The translations under genes were made by a program, and so were the position numbers. A stretch of DNA of 64,000 nucleotides from Pseudochryseolinea flava (GTDB taxonomy: Bacteria > Bacteroidota > Bacteroidia > Cytophagales > Cyclobacteriaceae): the NCBI RefSeq assembly GCF_003286915.1, contig NZ_QMFY01000017.1, positions 51,089-115,088 on the forward strand. The letters are read 5' to 3'. The notes beneath the pieces are model-generated. The model saw only the letters and a list, made by a program, of their open reading frames with translations. It was not told the DNA's origin and made no database searches. This document shows, piece after piece, positions 52,003-60,357 of this stretch (its first letter is position 1; every line of letters begins with the position of its first letter).

Positions 52003-53025
52003 ATGAAGCGAGTACTACTAACTGGCGTAACGGGATTTCTTGGATCTCATACAGCCATTCAACTCTTGAACAAGGGCTATACCGTGATCGGAACCTTGCG
52101 TGATCATAATCGGACTACATCAATGAAGGATGTTATCGCGCGGCACACTAAAAATATTGATCATCTCACCATTGTAGAAGCGGAGCTAAACGACGAAACC
52201 ATCTGGCATCGTCTGATGCGCGATATCGATTATGTGCAACACATAGCGTCGCCTTTCCCACGTAAACTGCCAAAACATGAAGATGAGTTGATTGTGCCGG
52301 CGAAAGCGGGAACGCTAAACATCTTAAAAGCGGCAGCAGCAAATGGCGTCAGCCGCGTGGTGATGACCTCGTCGGTTGCGTCTATTGTTTACGGTAAGAA
52401 ACAAGAAGACCTTCATCACCGCTTCAATGAAAATGATTGGACAAATGCATCGGTAAAAGGAGATTCTACACCATACTTCAGAAGTAAAACCATTGCAGAG
52501 AAAGCAGCGTGGGAATTTATCAAACAAGCCCCAACAAGTTTGGAACTCGTTACCGTTTTGCCTGGCGCAATTCTAGGCCCCGTACTCGAACAGGATTTTG
52601 GAACTTCAGCCAACATTGTCATGAAGATGCTTGATGGAAGTTCGCCGGCGCTACCCAAACTTGGTTTTGATATTGTTGATGTACGATCTGTCGCCGACCT
52701 ACTCATCCGTGCGATGGAGCTACCACAAGCGGCAAACAATCGATACATTGCCTCTTCGGGTTACTTGTCTTTCAAAGAAGTAGCCGAAATATTGAAGCGT
52801 CAATATCCCAAGCGCAAGATACCAAGCGTCGAATTGCCTAATTTCGTTGTGAAGTTATTCTCGCGTTTCGATCCTTCCATCAGACCGATATTGATTGATC
52901 TCGGTAAAGTAAGGAAGGTGGATAATACAAAAGCGAAAAACGAGCTGGGATGGAATCCATTACCAGCGAAAGATGCTATAATTTCATGCGCAGAAAGCGT
53001 TTTTAACGTTGGCCTTATTCAGTAA
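52003..53025 (+). CDS. NAD-dependent epimerase/dehydratase family (extended SDR)
   Basis: A 340-residue extended SDR of the dihydroflavonol reductase-like group, with cofactor motif GVTGFLGSHTA (about 8-18), the catalytic Ser region VVMTSSVASIVYG and the YFRSKTIAEKAAWEF Tyr/Lys motif. The start at 52003 was chosen because it directly opens the Rossmann fold. It overlaps the next Crp/Fnr-type gene by one base (TAATG), so the two are translationally coupled. The substrate is unknown; it could be a ketone, aldehyde or hydroxy acid derivative. Confidence 0.9.
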   Translation: MKRVLLTGVTGFLGSHTAIQLLNKGYTVIGTLRDHNRTTSMKDVIARHTKNIDHLTIVEAELNDETIWHRLMRDIDYVQHIASPFPRKLPKHEDELIVPAKAGTLNILKAAAANGVSRVVMTSSVASIVYGKKQEDLHHRFNENDWTNASVKGDSTPYFRSKTIAEKAAWEFIKQAPTSLELVTVLPGAILGPVLEQDFGTSANIVMKMLDGSSPALPKLGFDIVDVRSVADLLIRAMELPQAANNRYIASSGYLSFKEVAEILKRQYPKRKIPSVELPNFVVKLFSRFDPSIRPILIDLGKVRKVDNTKAKNELGWNPLPAKDAIISCAESVFNVGLIQ

Positions 53026-53606
53026 TGGAAAAACTTAAGCAAGCATTAGGATTCGGTGGTATTCTCTCACAAGATGATATTGATTATATAGTCTCTCATT
53101 TTAAAGTTGTGAACGTAAAAGCCAGCGCGCATTTTCATTTGATCGATGTTGTTGCCAACGAAATAGCATTCGTGTGTAAAGGTATTTTCAGAGTTTATGC
53201 TCTTGATCCGGAAGGCACAGACGTGACAAAATATTTTGTGCGCGAAAATCAGTTCATGGTCGATTTAGAAAGCTACTATGCAGCAACGCCCAGTAAAGAT
53301 GCTTTTCAAGCTGTAGTCGGAAGTGAGATTGGAATTATTCACAAAGCAGCGCTGAATAAACTCACTGAAGAAATTCCGAACATGTACATTTTCTTGAAGA
53401 GTATTACGGAAGCGCACCTGTTGAATAAAATTAAAGACAACGACTTTCTGAATTTCGGCGATGCAAAAACCAAGTATCTTGAATTTACGCGGCGTTATGC
53501 CACGCTAGCCCAACAAGTTCCGCAGCAATACATTGCATCTTACCTAAAGATAACACCACAATCGTTGAGTAGAATAAGAAATGAACTAACCAAACAGAAG
53601 TGTTGA
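53025..53606 (+). CDS. Crp/Fnr family transcriptional regulator
   Basis: A 193-residue Crp-like regulator; the cupin-like domain contains VNVKASAHFHLIDVVANEIAFVCKGIFRVY, and the C-terminal helix-turn-helix is YIASYLKITPQSLSRIRNEL. It overlaps the upstream SDR by one base, so both are probably under one promoter. It may autoregulate that operon. No cysteine cluster for an Fe-S cluster is seen. Confidence 0.88.
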   Translation: MEKLKQALGFGGILSQDDIDYIVSHFKVVNVKASAHFHLIDVVANEIAFVCKGIFRVYALDPEGTDVTKYFVRENQFMVDLESYYAATPSKDAFQAVVGSEIGIIHKAALNKLTEEIPNMYIFLKSITEAHLLNKIKDNDFLNFGDAKTKYLEFTRRYATLAQQVPQQYIASYLKITPQSLSRIRNELTKQKC

Positions 53607-53650
53607 CGTGCTGATGTGTTGGTGTGTTGACGTGCGGCTCAGACCATATA

Positions 53651-53710
53651 GCCTCGGACTTCAGTCCGAGGCCTGCGTTATAACCTGTTTCCCCGGACTT
53701 TAGTCCGGGG
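53651..53710. repeat. Palindromic repeats related to 47615-47703
   Basis: CCTCGGACTTCAGTCCGAGG (53652-53671) and CCCCGGACTTTAGTCCGGGG (53691-53710) are two perfect palindromes in a convergent gap between the Crp/Fnr gene and the ABC-F gene. They could serve both genes as terminators, though T tracts are absent. Confidence 0.6.
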
Positions 53711-53733
53711 CTAGCGTGTGTGTAGCCGCTCCA

Positions 53734-55371
53734 CTAGTTTTTACGTTCTACATCACGCAGGTTTTCTAACTTCTTGTTACGCAAGAAGCCGGTGATGTCT
53801 TCGAAGTGTTCTTTGATGCGTTTGTTTCCGAATTCAAATACTTTGTTAGCTAAGCCGTCGAGGAAGTCGCGATCGTGAGATACCAAGATCAGCGTTCCGT
53901 CGAAAGCTTTGAGGGCTTCTTTCAGAATGTCTTTTGTCTTAATGTCCAAGTGGTTGGTAGGCTCATCGAGGATGAGGAAGTTCACAGGGGAAAGTAGAAG
54001 TTTGATCATCGCCAAACGCGTCTTTTCTCCGCCAGAGAGAACCTTCACTTTTTTATCGATTGTTTCTCCGCCGAACATGAATGCGCCAAGGATATCTTTG
54101 ATTTTTGTTCGGATGTCGCCTTCTGCAATTTGATCTATAGTTTGAAAGACGGTCAAATCGCCATCGAGTTTCGCCGCTTGATCTTGTGCAAAGTATCCGA
54201 TCAAACAGTTGTGACCAAGTTGCACTTTCCCTTCATAATCGATCTCGCCCATGATGGCTTTCACCAACGTGGACTTACCCTCACCATTTCGTCCGATCAA
54301 TGCAACGCGCTCACCACGATTGATGGTAAGTGATGCGTTGGCAAATACGACGTGATCGCCATAGCGTTTAGTGAGGTCTTCAACAATTACCGGAAAGTTT
54401 CCAGAACGTGGCGCTGGCGGAAACTTCAAGTTCAAGTGTGATGTATCAACTTCATCCACTTGAACGATCTCGATCTTCTCCAACATCTTTACGCGCGACT
54501 GCACCTGAAGTGTCTTCGAGTATGTTCCTTTAAATCGTTCAATGAACTCGGTGATGTCTGCAATTTGTTTCTGTTGATCGTCGAATTGTTTCTGTTGTTG
54601 CTCGCGACGTTCTTTACGGAGTTGCAGGTAGTGTGTGTAATTAGTCTTGTAATCGTAGATTCTACCCATCGTAATTTCGATGGTTCTGTTGGTAAGATTA
54701 TCGACGAAAGCTTTGTCGTGAGAGATTACGATAACGGCCTTTGCATTGTTTACCAAAAAGTCTTCAAGCCACTGGATGGATTCGATATCCATGTGGTTGG
54801 TAGGCTCATCCAGCAAAATCAAATCAGGTTTTTGAAGCAGAATTTTTGCGAGCTCAATGCGCATTCTCCAACCACCACTGAACTCTTTTGTTTGACGTGT
54901 GAAATCACTTCTCAAAAAGCCGAGGCCCATCAACGTCTTTTCAACTTCAGCGTCGAAATTGATTTCTTCTATCGAGTAGTATTTTTCACTAAGCTCTGAT
55001 ACTTCTTCAATGATCTTGGCATATTCGTCCGATTCGTAGTCGGTTCTTGTTTCCAGTTGGGAGTTCAGCTCATCGATCCGCTTCTTCATGTTAAGGATCT
55101 TGCTGAACGCTTTTGACGCTTCTTCAAACACCGTAGCCGTGTCTTCGGTCAATAAGTGCTGCGGAAGATAAGCGATGATGGCATCTTTGGGTGCCGATAT
55201 TTTTCCGCGTGTCGGCTTGCCCGCCCCGGCAATAATCTTCAGTAACGTTGATTTTCCAGCGCCATTCTTGCCCATTAAGGCAATTCTGTCGTTTTCGTTG
55301 ATGTTAAAGGTGATGTTGCTAAATAGGGCAGAACCATTAAACTCTACACTGACCGCGTCTACTGATATCAT
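53734..55371 (-). CDS. ABC-F family ATPase
   Basis: A 545-residue soluble protein with two ABC domains and a short linker rich in Glu/Gln/Lys (RKERREQQQKQFDDQQKQ). Domain 1 has Walker A GKNGAGKST, signature FSGGWRMRIELA and Walker B LILLDEPTNHMD. Domain 2 has GRNGEGKST, LSGGEKTRLAM and FLILDEPTNHLD. There are no transmembrane helices, as in Uup/EttA-type translation factors or antibiotic-target protection proteins. The sequence looks like a housekeeping member. No drug specificity can be read. Confidence 0.94.
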   Translation of the reverse strand: MISVDAVSVEFNGSALFSNITFNINENDRIALMGKNGAGKSTLLKIIAGAGKPTRGKISAPKDAIIAYLPQHLLTEDTATVFEEASKAFSKILNMKKRIDELNSQLETRTDYESDEYAKIIEEVSELSEKYYSIEEINFDAEVEKTLMGLGFLRSDFTRQTKEFSGGWRMRIELAKILLQKPDLILLDEPTNHMDIESIQWLEDFLVNNAKAVIVISHDKAFVDNLTNRTIEITMGRIYDYKTNYTHYLQLRKERREQQQKQFDDQQKQIADITEFIERFKGTYSKTLQVQSRVKMLEKIEIVQVDEVDTSHLNLKFPPAPRSGNFPVIVEDLTKRYGDHVVFANASLTINRGERVALIGRNGEGKSTLVKAIMGEIDYEGKVQLGHNCLIGYFAQDQAAKLDGDLTVFQTIDQIAEGDIRTKIKDILGAFMFGGETIDKKVKVLSGGEKTRLAMIKLLLSPVNFLILDEPTNHLDIKTKDILKEALKAFDGTLILVSHDRDFLDGLANKVFEFGNKRIKEHFEDITGFLRNKKLENLRDVERKN

Positions 55372-55431
55372 TGGGTATAAAAATAAGGGGGCAAAGATAG
55401 GAGAAAGTATGAAAGTCTGAAAGGGTGGCGT

Positions 55432-55470
55432 TGCCTGTTAGCCGGTTTCCGGTTGCCAGTTTCCTGTTTC
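55432..55470. repeat. Intergenic degenerate repeat, GCCGGTTTCC family
   Basis: TTAGCCGGTTTCCGGTTGCC and the following CAGTTTCCTGTTTC align with the reverse complement of 17881-17930. It is the second copy of that family in the window. Confidence 0.5.
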
Positions 55471-55556
55471 GTTAGTTCTCTGAAATGCTGCCTCACGACG
55501 AAACGAAAGGCGAGGGGCATACAGGAGAAATCTCACGTCAACGAGAGCAAGGTTTG

Positions 55557-56087
55557 TTACCTTCTTCTTGCCGGATTTAGTTCAAACCATTTTGCTTGCG
55601 ACGACGCCGGGATATTTGACTTGTGCACTTCCGTAATTTTCTTTTGCGCACGTTTGATAGAGTTTGAAATCATCGAATGTCCAATCGCCTCATGTTCGTG
55701 CATGCCCATGCGTTTCATGAGTTCAATTGTTTTCGCACCGTTGAATGTCATAAAAAGCGGTTCATCTAATCCCGACAAAACATTCACCTCTTTTAAATTC
55801 AACTTTTTGAAGATCGTTTGTTCTTCGGCAATTACCGGGTGATGTTCGACAAAGACTATCATTCTATCGCGAACACTTTCTACACTTACTTCCGAAGCCA
55901 GCAACACGTGGACGCCCTGAAGTACTGCTTGAAGTTCTCGTTGTGTTTCTTCAAAGAATGCAACAAACGCAATCGACGGATTCAGCGCGGCCATGTCCCG
56001 ACACGCATTAAACTTACCCTGACGATACATCCAAACTTTGTCGATAACTTTTGCAGTATCGCTTTTACTCTTAAACAGACCGAACAT
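55557..56087 (-). CDS. Small protein resembling the C-terminal region of SecA
   Basis: A 176-residue soluble protein. Its second half, LDEPLFMTFNGAKTIELMKRMGM followed by IGHSMISNSIKRAQKKI, resembles SecA near the end of the second motor domain (SLEDDLMRxFGGxRI...MxRLGM, then SRxIExAQKxVE). The ATP-binding DEAD-like parts of SecA are absent: no Walker A or DEVD is seen. The first half (DKVWMYRQGKFNACRDMAALNPSIAF) is not clearly from SecA. Assignment is by eye, so the function is only a guess: a regulator or relic of the translocase. It follows the ABC-F gene's upstream side with a 185-bp gap. Confidence 0.6.
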   Translation of the reverse strand: MFGLFKSKSDTAKVIDKVWMYRQGKFNACRDMAALNPSIAFVAFFEETQRELQAVLQGVHVLLASEVSVESVRDRMIVFVEHHPVIAEEQTIFKKLNLKEVNVLSGLDEPLFMTFNGAKTIELMKRMGMHEHEAIGHSMISNSIKRAQKKITEVHKSNIPASSQAKWFELNPARRR

Positions 56088-56114
56088 GGTCGAAAGTTAA
56101 CCTAAAAATTGGAT

Positions 56115-56184
56115 TACAGTTCACGGATCACAGTTAACAGTTCACGGTTCAACTGATAACCGATAACAGTTAACCGATAACAGC
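56115..56184. repeat. Intergenic degenerate repeat, ACCGATAACAGT family
   Basis: Units of CAGTTAACAGTTCACGG, AACTGATAACCGATAACAG and TAACCGATAACAG repeat through the gap. The reverse complement matches 60096-60159. Confidence 0.5.
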
Positions 56185-56285
56185 CCAAGGTATTTTTCAG
56201 GTCTCGCCTGAGATATCCGACCAAACATTCCCTGAGTTAAAAACAGTTCTCTATTTTTCTTCATTCATTAACCTAAATCTCACGT

Positions 56286-59200
56286 ATGAAGAAAACTGTA
56301 CTCTCAACAGCAGTACTCTTGCTGTTAGTTTGTCTATCGTATGGGCAAACCCAGAATTTCTGGAAAAGTGCTTCGACACTGCCGTCGAATCAAATCTTAA
56401 AAAATGCGAAGGTCAGTGGTGGTACGCCCGGCTCAAGCTTCAAAATTTTTACGCTCGATGTGCCTGGCATAAAACGTGTGCTTTCTGCTGCCCCCGATCG
56501 CGCTGGCCGCGTAAGCTCTAATGTCATCATTTCTTTTCCGAATGCCGAAGGTAAACTGGAAAGATATCGTGTCGTTGAAGCGTCGGTATTGCATCCTGAT
56601 CTTGCCGCAAAATATCCTGGCATTACTTCCTATGCGGGACAAGGTATTGATGATCCTACTGCGACAATTCGTTTCAGTTTGACAGAGCAGTTCGGATTTC
56701 ACGGCATGATCCTTTCCGGTACCAAGAGTACCGCATACATCGACCCTTATTCATCTGATCGAACACATTACTCCGTTTACAGCAGAACAGACTTGGGTGC
56801 TGCAGAAAGGAATTTTTCTTGCTTGACAGAGAATGCTGATCGCCCTGCAAACGTAGAGCGTAATGATGCTAACGCGAAGACTAACGACAAAAAACTTCGC
56901 CGCTACCGTCTTGCACTATCCTGTAACGCCGAGTATGGTAATATATTCGCCGGAACAGGTACCGATGCACAGAAGAAAGCAAACATCCTCGCGCAAATGA
57001 ACATCACCATGACGCGTGTAAATGGTATCTATGAAAAAGACCTCGCGATCACCATGCAAATTGTTCCCAACAACGACTTGATCATTTACCACGGCAGTAC
57101 AAGCGCCGACCCTTGGAGCGGTGAATTCAACAATAAAACACAGCAAGTAATTGACGCAGCCATCGGTAATGCGAATTATGATATCGGTCACAACTTTAAT
57201 ACTTCTGGTGGTGGCAATGCAGGATGTATTGGATGCGTATGTACAACAGGAAGCAAGGGCAGTGGTTACACTGGAAGCTCAAATCCTACAGGCGATCCAT
57301 TCGATATCGATTACGTTGCACATGAAATGGGACACCAATTCGGCGGATTTCACACACAGTCAAATGCAAGTTGTATTTCAGGCTCTGGAAACACAGAAGT
57401 GGAACCGGGTAGTGGAAGCACCATCATGGGCTATGCCGGAATTTGTTCGGCTAACGTTCAGAACAACAGCGATGCCTATTTTCATTATGTAAACATCCGC
57501 GATATCTCAGCCAATGTTCAAAGTGGTGTGAGCGCCGCGTGTGCTGTGGTGGTAAACTTGACAAACAATCCACCCACCGCGAACGCTGGACCAGACTATG
57601 TCATTCCAAGATCAACAGCATTCGTACTCCGTGGATCTGGTTCTGACCCCGATGGCGACGCACTCATTTATACTTGGGAACAAAATGACGTTCAACCTTC
57701 TGGTAGTGCAAACAACTCGGCACCGTCGCCGACGAAGACAGTTGGTCCAATGTTTCGCAGTAGAACAGGAACATCATCACCAGATCGTTATCTTCCTCAA
57801 ATCAGCGACGTTGTAGCAAATAACCTCACACCAACATGGGAAGTAATTCCATCGGTAGCGAGAACCCTGAACTTTGCATTAACCGTACGCGACAATAAAG
57901 CAGGAGGTGGGCAAACCAATGATGACTTAATGGTGGTAACCGTAAATGGCAGCGCCGGTCCATTTGTTGTTACCGCACCGAACACTGCCACGAGCTGGAC
58001 CGTCGGCACAACGCAAACCGTAACCTGGAACGTCGCGAATACGAATGTCGCACCAGTGAATACAGCAAACGTAAATATCTTATTGTCTACTGATGGTGGA
58101 TTTACATATCCTGTTACGTTGATCAGCGGCACACCGAATGATGGATCGCAGTCAATCACGGTTCCCAATAACCTCACAACGACAGCACGTGTAAAAGTTG
58201 AAGCTGCAGGAAATATTTATTACGACATCTCTAATGCCAATTTCACCATTACAAACAGCGCCTCTTGTACAGCAACAGTACCAACAGGTTTAGCAGCGTC
58301 TGGAATTACGACAACAGGCGCGACACTCAATTGGAACGCGGTTCCAAATGCTACATACGATGTTCAATATAGAACTGGCAGTGGTGCTTGGACAACCGTA
58401 GCGGCGTCAACAAACACGGTGACGTTGTCGGGATTAACAGCGAATACCGCGTATGAAGTACAAGTGAGAAGCAAATGTACAAGTACAACATCGGCATGGA
58501 GTGCATCGGTAAACTTTACGACCTTGAATACCGGTACTACGTACTGCGCATCAAAAGGAAATAGTGTTGCGGATGAATTTATCGGGCGCGTTCAAGTCGG
58601 TACGATCAACAATGCTTCGGGCGCTAATGCAGGCTACGGAAATTTCACAGCGCAATCGACCGATCTCACGAAAGGTTCTAGTAACACCATCACCATTACG
58701 CCGACATGGACTGGCAGCAGATACAATGAAGGATATGCCGCATGGATCGATTACAACAAAGATGGTGACTTTGCGGATTCAGGTGAACTTATCTTCTCAA
58801 GAACAGCAAGTCAGACAACACCGGTAAGCGGATCGTTCACCGTTCCGAATACGGCAACCAATGGACCGACGCGTTTGCGTGTGTCGATGAAATACAACGC
58901 TGTGCCTACTGCTTGTGAGACCTTCAGCTATGGCGAAGTTGAAGACTATACCGTGAATATCACCGATGGCGGTGGCGGATCTTGCGCGAATGTTACGGTA
59001 AGCATCACATTCGATAATTATCCGGAAGAAACATCATGGACAATCAAGAACAGTAGCGGAACAACGGTAGCATCAGGAGGTCCTTATGGATCACAGCCTG
59101 ACGGATCGACAATTACGTCAACGGTATGCTTGCCTGTGGGATGTAACTACACCTTCACGATCAACGATAGTTACGGCGATGGTATTTGCTGCTCTTTCGG

Positions 59201-59570
59201 AAATGGATCGTACAACGTGAAGAACGCTACGGGTGCTGTTTTATTTTCAGGAGCATCATTTACGAATTCCATCTCGCATACATTCTGTTCATCAAGCAGT
59301 GCAAGGCCGGGTGCCGGGTTTGAAGGTGAGGAAATTACTTCCCTTAAAAACTTCGTTCATCCAAATCCTGTGACAGATATGCTGCATATCACATTGCCAC
59401 AAGATGTTGAAGTGCGCGAAATGAAAATTGTTACCATGACAGGAAGCACGCATTATCAAAGCGGCCGTTTCGAAAAAGATATTAACGTTTCGTCGCTCCC
59501 TGCGGGATTCTATATCCTTCAATTGAACACCAATAGAGGATTATTATGGAATAAGTTCTCAAAAGAATAG
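56286..59570 (+). CDS. Exported M12-type zinc metalloprotease with FN3, GEVED and T9SS domains
   Basis: A 1094-residue secreted protease with a signal peptide (LLLVCLSYGQ) and a propeptide. The metzincin site is HEMGHQFGGFHT (His346) with the Met-turn IMGYAGIC at about 380. Downstream are a PKD/Ig-like module (about 425-560; PPTANAGPDYVIPRST ... GSGSDPDGDALIYTWE), an FN3 domain (about 660-745; VPTGLAASGITTTGATLNW), a GEVEDYTV module (about 755-895), a calcium-type segment (DSYGDGICCSFGNG), and a T9SS sorting tail (VHPNPVTDML ... AGFYILQL). Its reprolysin-like core suggests digestion of extracellular protein. Confidence 0.92.
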   Translation: MKKTVLSTAVLLLLVCLSYGQTQNFWKSASTLPSNQILKNAKVSGGTPGSSFKIFTLDVPGIKRVLSAAPDRAGRVSSNVIISFPNAEGKLERYRVVEASVLHPDLAAKYPGITSYAGQGIDDPTATIRFSLTEQFGFHGMILSGTKSTAYIDPYSSDRTHYSVYSRTDLGAAERNFSCLTENADRPANVERNDANAKTNDKKLRRYRLALSCNAEYGNIFAGTGTDAQKKANILAQMNITMTRVNGIYEKDLAITMQIVPNNDLIIYHGSTSADPWSGEFNNKTQQVIDAAIGNANYDIGHNFNTSGGGNAGCIGCVCTTGSKGSGYTGSSNPTGDPFDIDYVAHEMGHQFGGFHTQSNASCISGSGNTEVEPGSGSTIMGYAGICSANVQNNSDAYFHYVNIRDISANVQSGVSAACAVVVNLTNNPPTANAGPDYVIPRSTAFVLRGSGSDPDGDALIYTWEQNDVQPSGSANNSAPSPTKTVGPMFRSRTGTSSPDRYLPQISDVVANNLTPTWEVIPSVARTLNFALTVRDNKAGGGQTNDDLMVVTVNGSAGPFVVTAPNTATSWTVGTTQTVTWNVANTNVAPVNTANVNILLSTDGGFTYPVTLISGTPNDGSQSITVPNNLTTTARVKVEAAGNIYYDISNANFTITNSASCTATVPTGLAASGITTTGATLNWNAVPNATYDVQYRTGSGAWTTVAASTNTVTLSGLTANTAYEVQVRSKCTSTTSAWSASVNFTTLNTGTTYCASKGNSVADEFIGRVQVGTINNASGANAGYGNFTAQSTDLTKGSSNTITITPTWTGSRYNEGYAAWIDYNKDGDFADSGELIFSRTASQTTPVSGSFTVPNTATNGPTRLRVSMKYNAVPTACETFSYGEVEDYTVNITDGGGGSCANVTVSITFDNYPEETSWTIKNSSGTTVASGGPYGSQPDGSTITSTVCLPVGCNYTFTINDSYGDGICCSFGNGSYNVKNATGAVLFSGASFTNSISHTFCSSSSARPGAGFEGEEITSLKNFVHPNPVTDMLHITLPQDVEVREMKIVTMTGSTHYQSGRFEKDINVSSLPAGFYILQLNTNRGLLWNKFSKE

Positions 59571-59589
59571 TTTAGCCGCCGGATAACCA

Positions 59590-59632
59590 GTTGCCTCAAA
59601 GTATGTTAAAATGCTTTGAGGCAACTTATTTT
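59590..59632 (+). terminator. Rho-independent terminator of the metalloprotease gene
   Basis: A perfect 12-bp stem GTTGCCTCAAAG / CTTTGAGGCAAC with a 12-nt loop is followed by TTATTTT. It lies 20 bp after the stop codon. Confidence 0.88.
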
Positions 59633-59648
59633 AAAACAGTTGTACGAT

Positions 59649-60089
59649 ATGAATACAATGAACATCTTCTTCTTGATTGTCAGTAGCGCCTTCAACGCGC
59701 GACAACAAACAAAACCTGATGAAGTGACACGCATTGAGTTCACTTCCATCACCCGCGGATATCAAGAGCATTTGATCCTTGACAACGACAGCGTCGTGTT
59801 CTCCTACACATCAGGCACGGATCGCCAGGTAAAAAGAAATGCTAAAGCCAACCACAGACAGGCCTGGAAGAAAACGCTGCAAGCAGTTTCCAATATCGAT
59901 TGGACATCCTTCGATAGTTTGAAATCTCCCACCAACAAAAGAGCCTTCGACGGCGCCAAACATTCATCGATTGTCATCACCACGCGCACTGCCGGAACGC
60001 ACAATCATACGTTCGATGATGAAAACCCGAACGAAACCCTCGGGAAACTCATGAGGTGTATTCAGGAGCAGAAGAAAACAATGCAATAG
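59649..60089 (+). CDS. Small exported protein of unknown function
   Basis: A 146-residue protein beginning at 59649 (MNTMNIFFLIVSSAFNARQQ), a signal-like start. The body is beta-rich (EVTRIEFTSITRGYQEHLILDNDSVVFSYTSG). No named family is recognised. It comes after the terminator of the protease gene, so it is probably separately transcribed. Confidence 0.6.
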   Translation: MNTMNIFFLIVSSAFNARQQTKPDEVTRIEFTSITRGYQEHLILDNDSVVFSYTSGTDRQVKRNAKANHRQAWKKTLQAVSNIDWTSFDSLKSPTNKRAFDGAKHSSIVITTRTAGTHNHTFDDENPNETLGKLMRCIQEQKKTMQ

Positions 60090-60095
60090 ACGAGG

Positions 60096-60159
60096 CGGTT
60101 ATCGGTTATCAGTTATCGGTGTATCGGTTATCAGTTATATCAGTTATCGGTGTATCGGG
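60096..60159. repeat. Intergenic degenerate repeat, GGTTATCGGTTATCAGTT family
   Basis: GGTTATCGGTTATCAGTTAT and TCGGTTATCAGTTATATCAG repeat in tandem. Reverse complement of the family at 56115-56184. The remaining part of the gap to 60357 shows no gene. Confidence 0.5.
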
Positions 60160-60357
60160 ATTTTTTGTTGTATTCGTTTAGGAAGTGTTCCGCAAAGATG
60201 TTATACATCGCATAGCTTTTCATTGAGGGTAGTTTGCCGCTTGCTGTTAGGTTGCGGAGCACAACATCATTTCAGTTGGATATATACTATCAGGTATTGA
60301 TAAGCTGAGACAAAATGGGTAATCTTTTATCATGTTGCTTAGATAAAAAAAATACCC

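Noticed and set aside
56115..60159. Tandem repeats as CRISPR or satellite DNA
   Set aside because: The units vary in length and sequence, have no fixed spacer, and lack adjacent cas genes.
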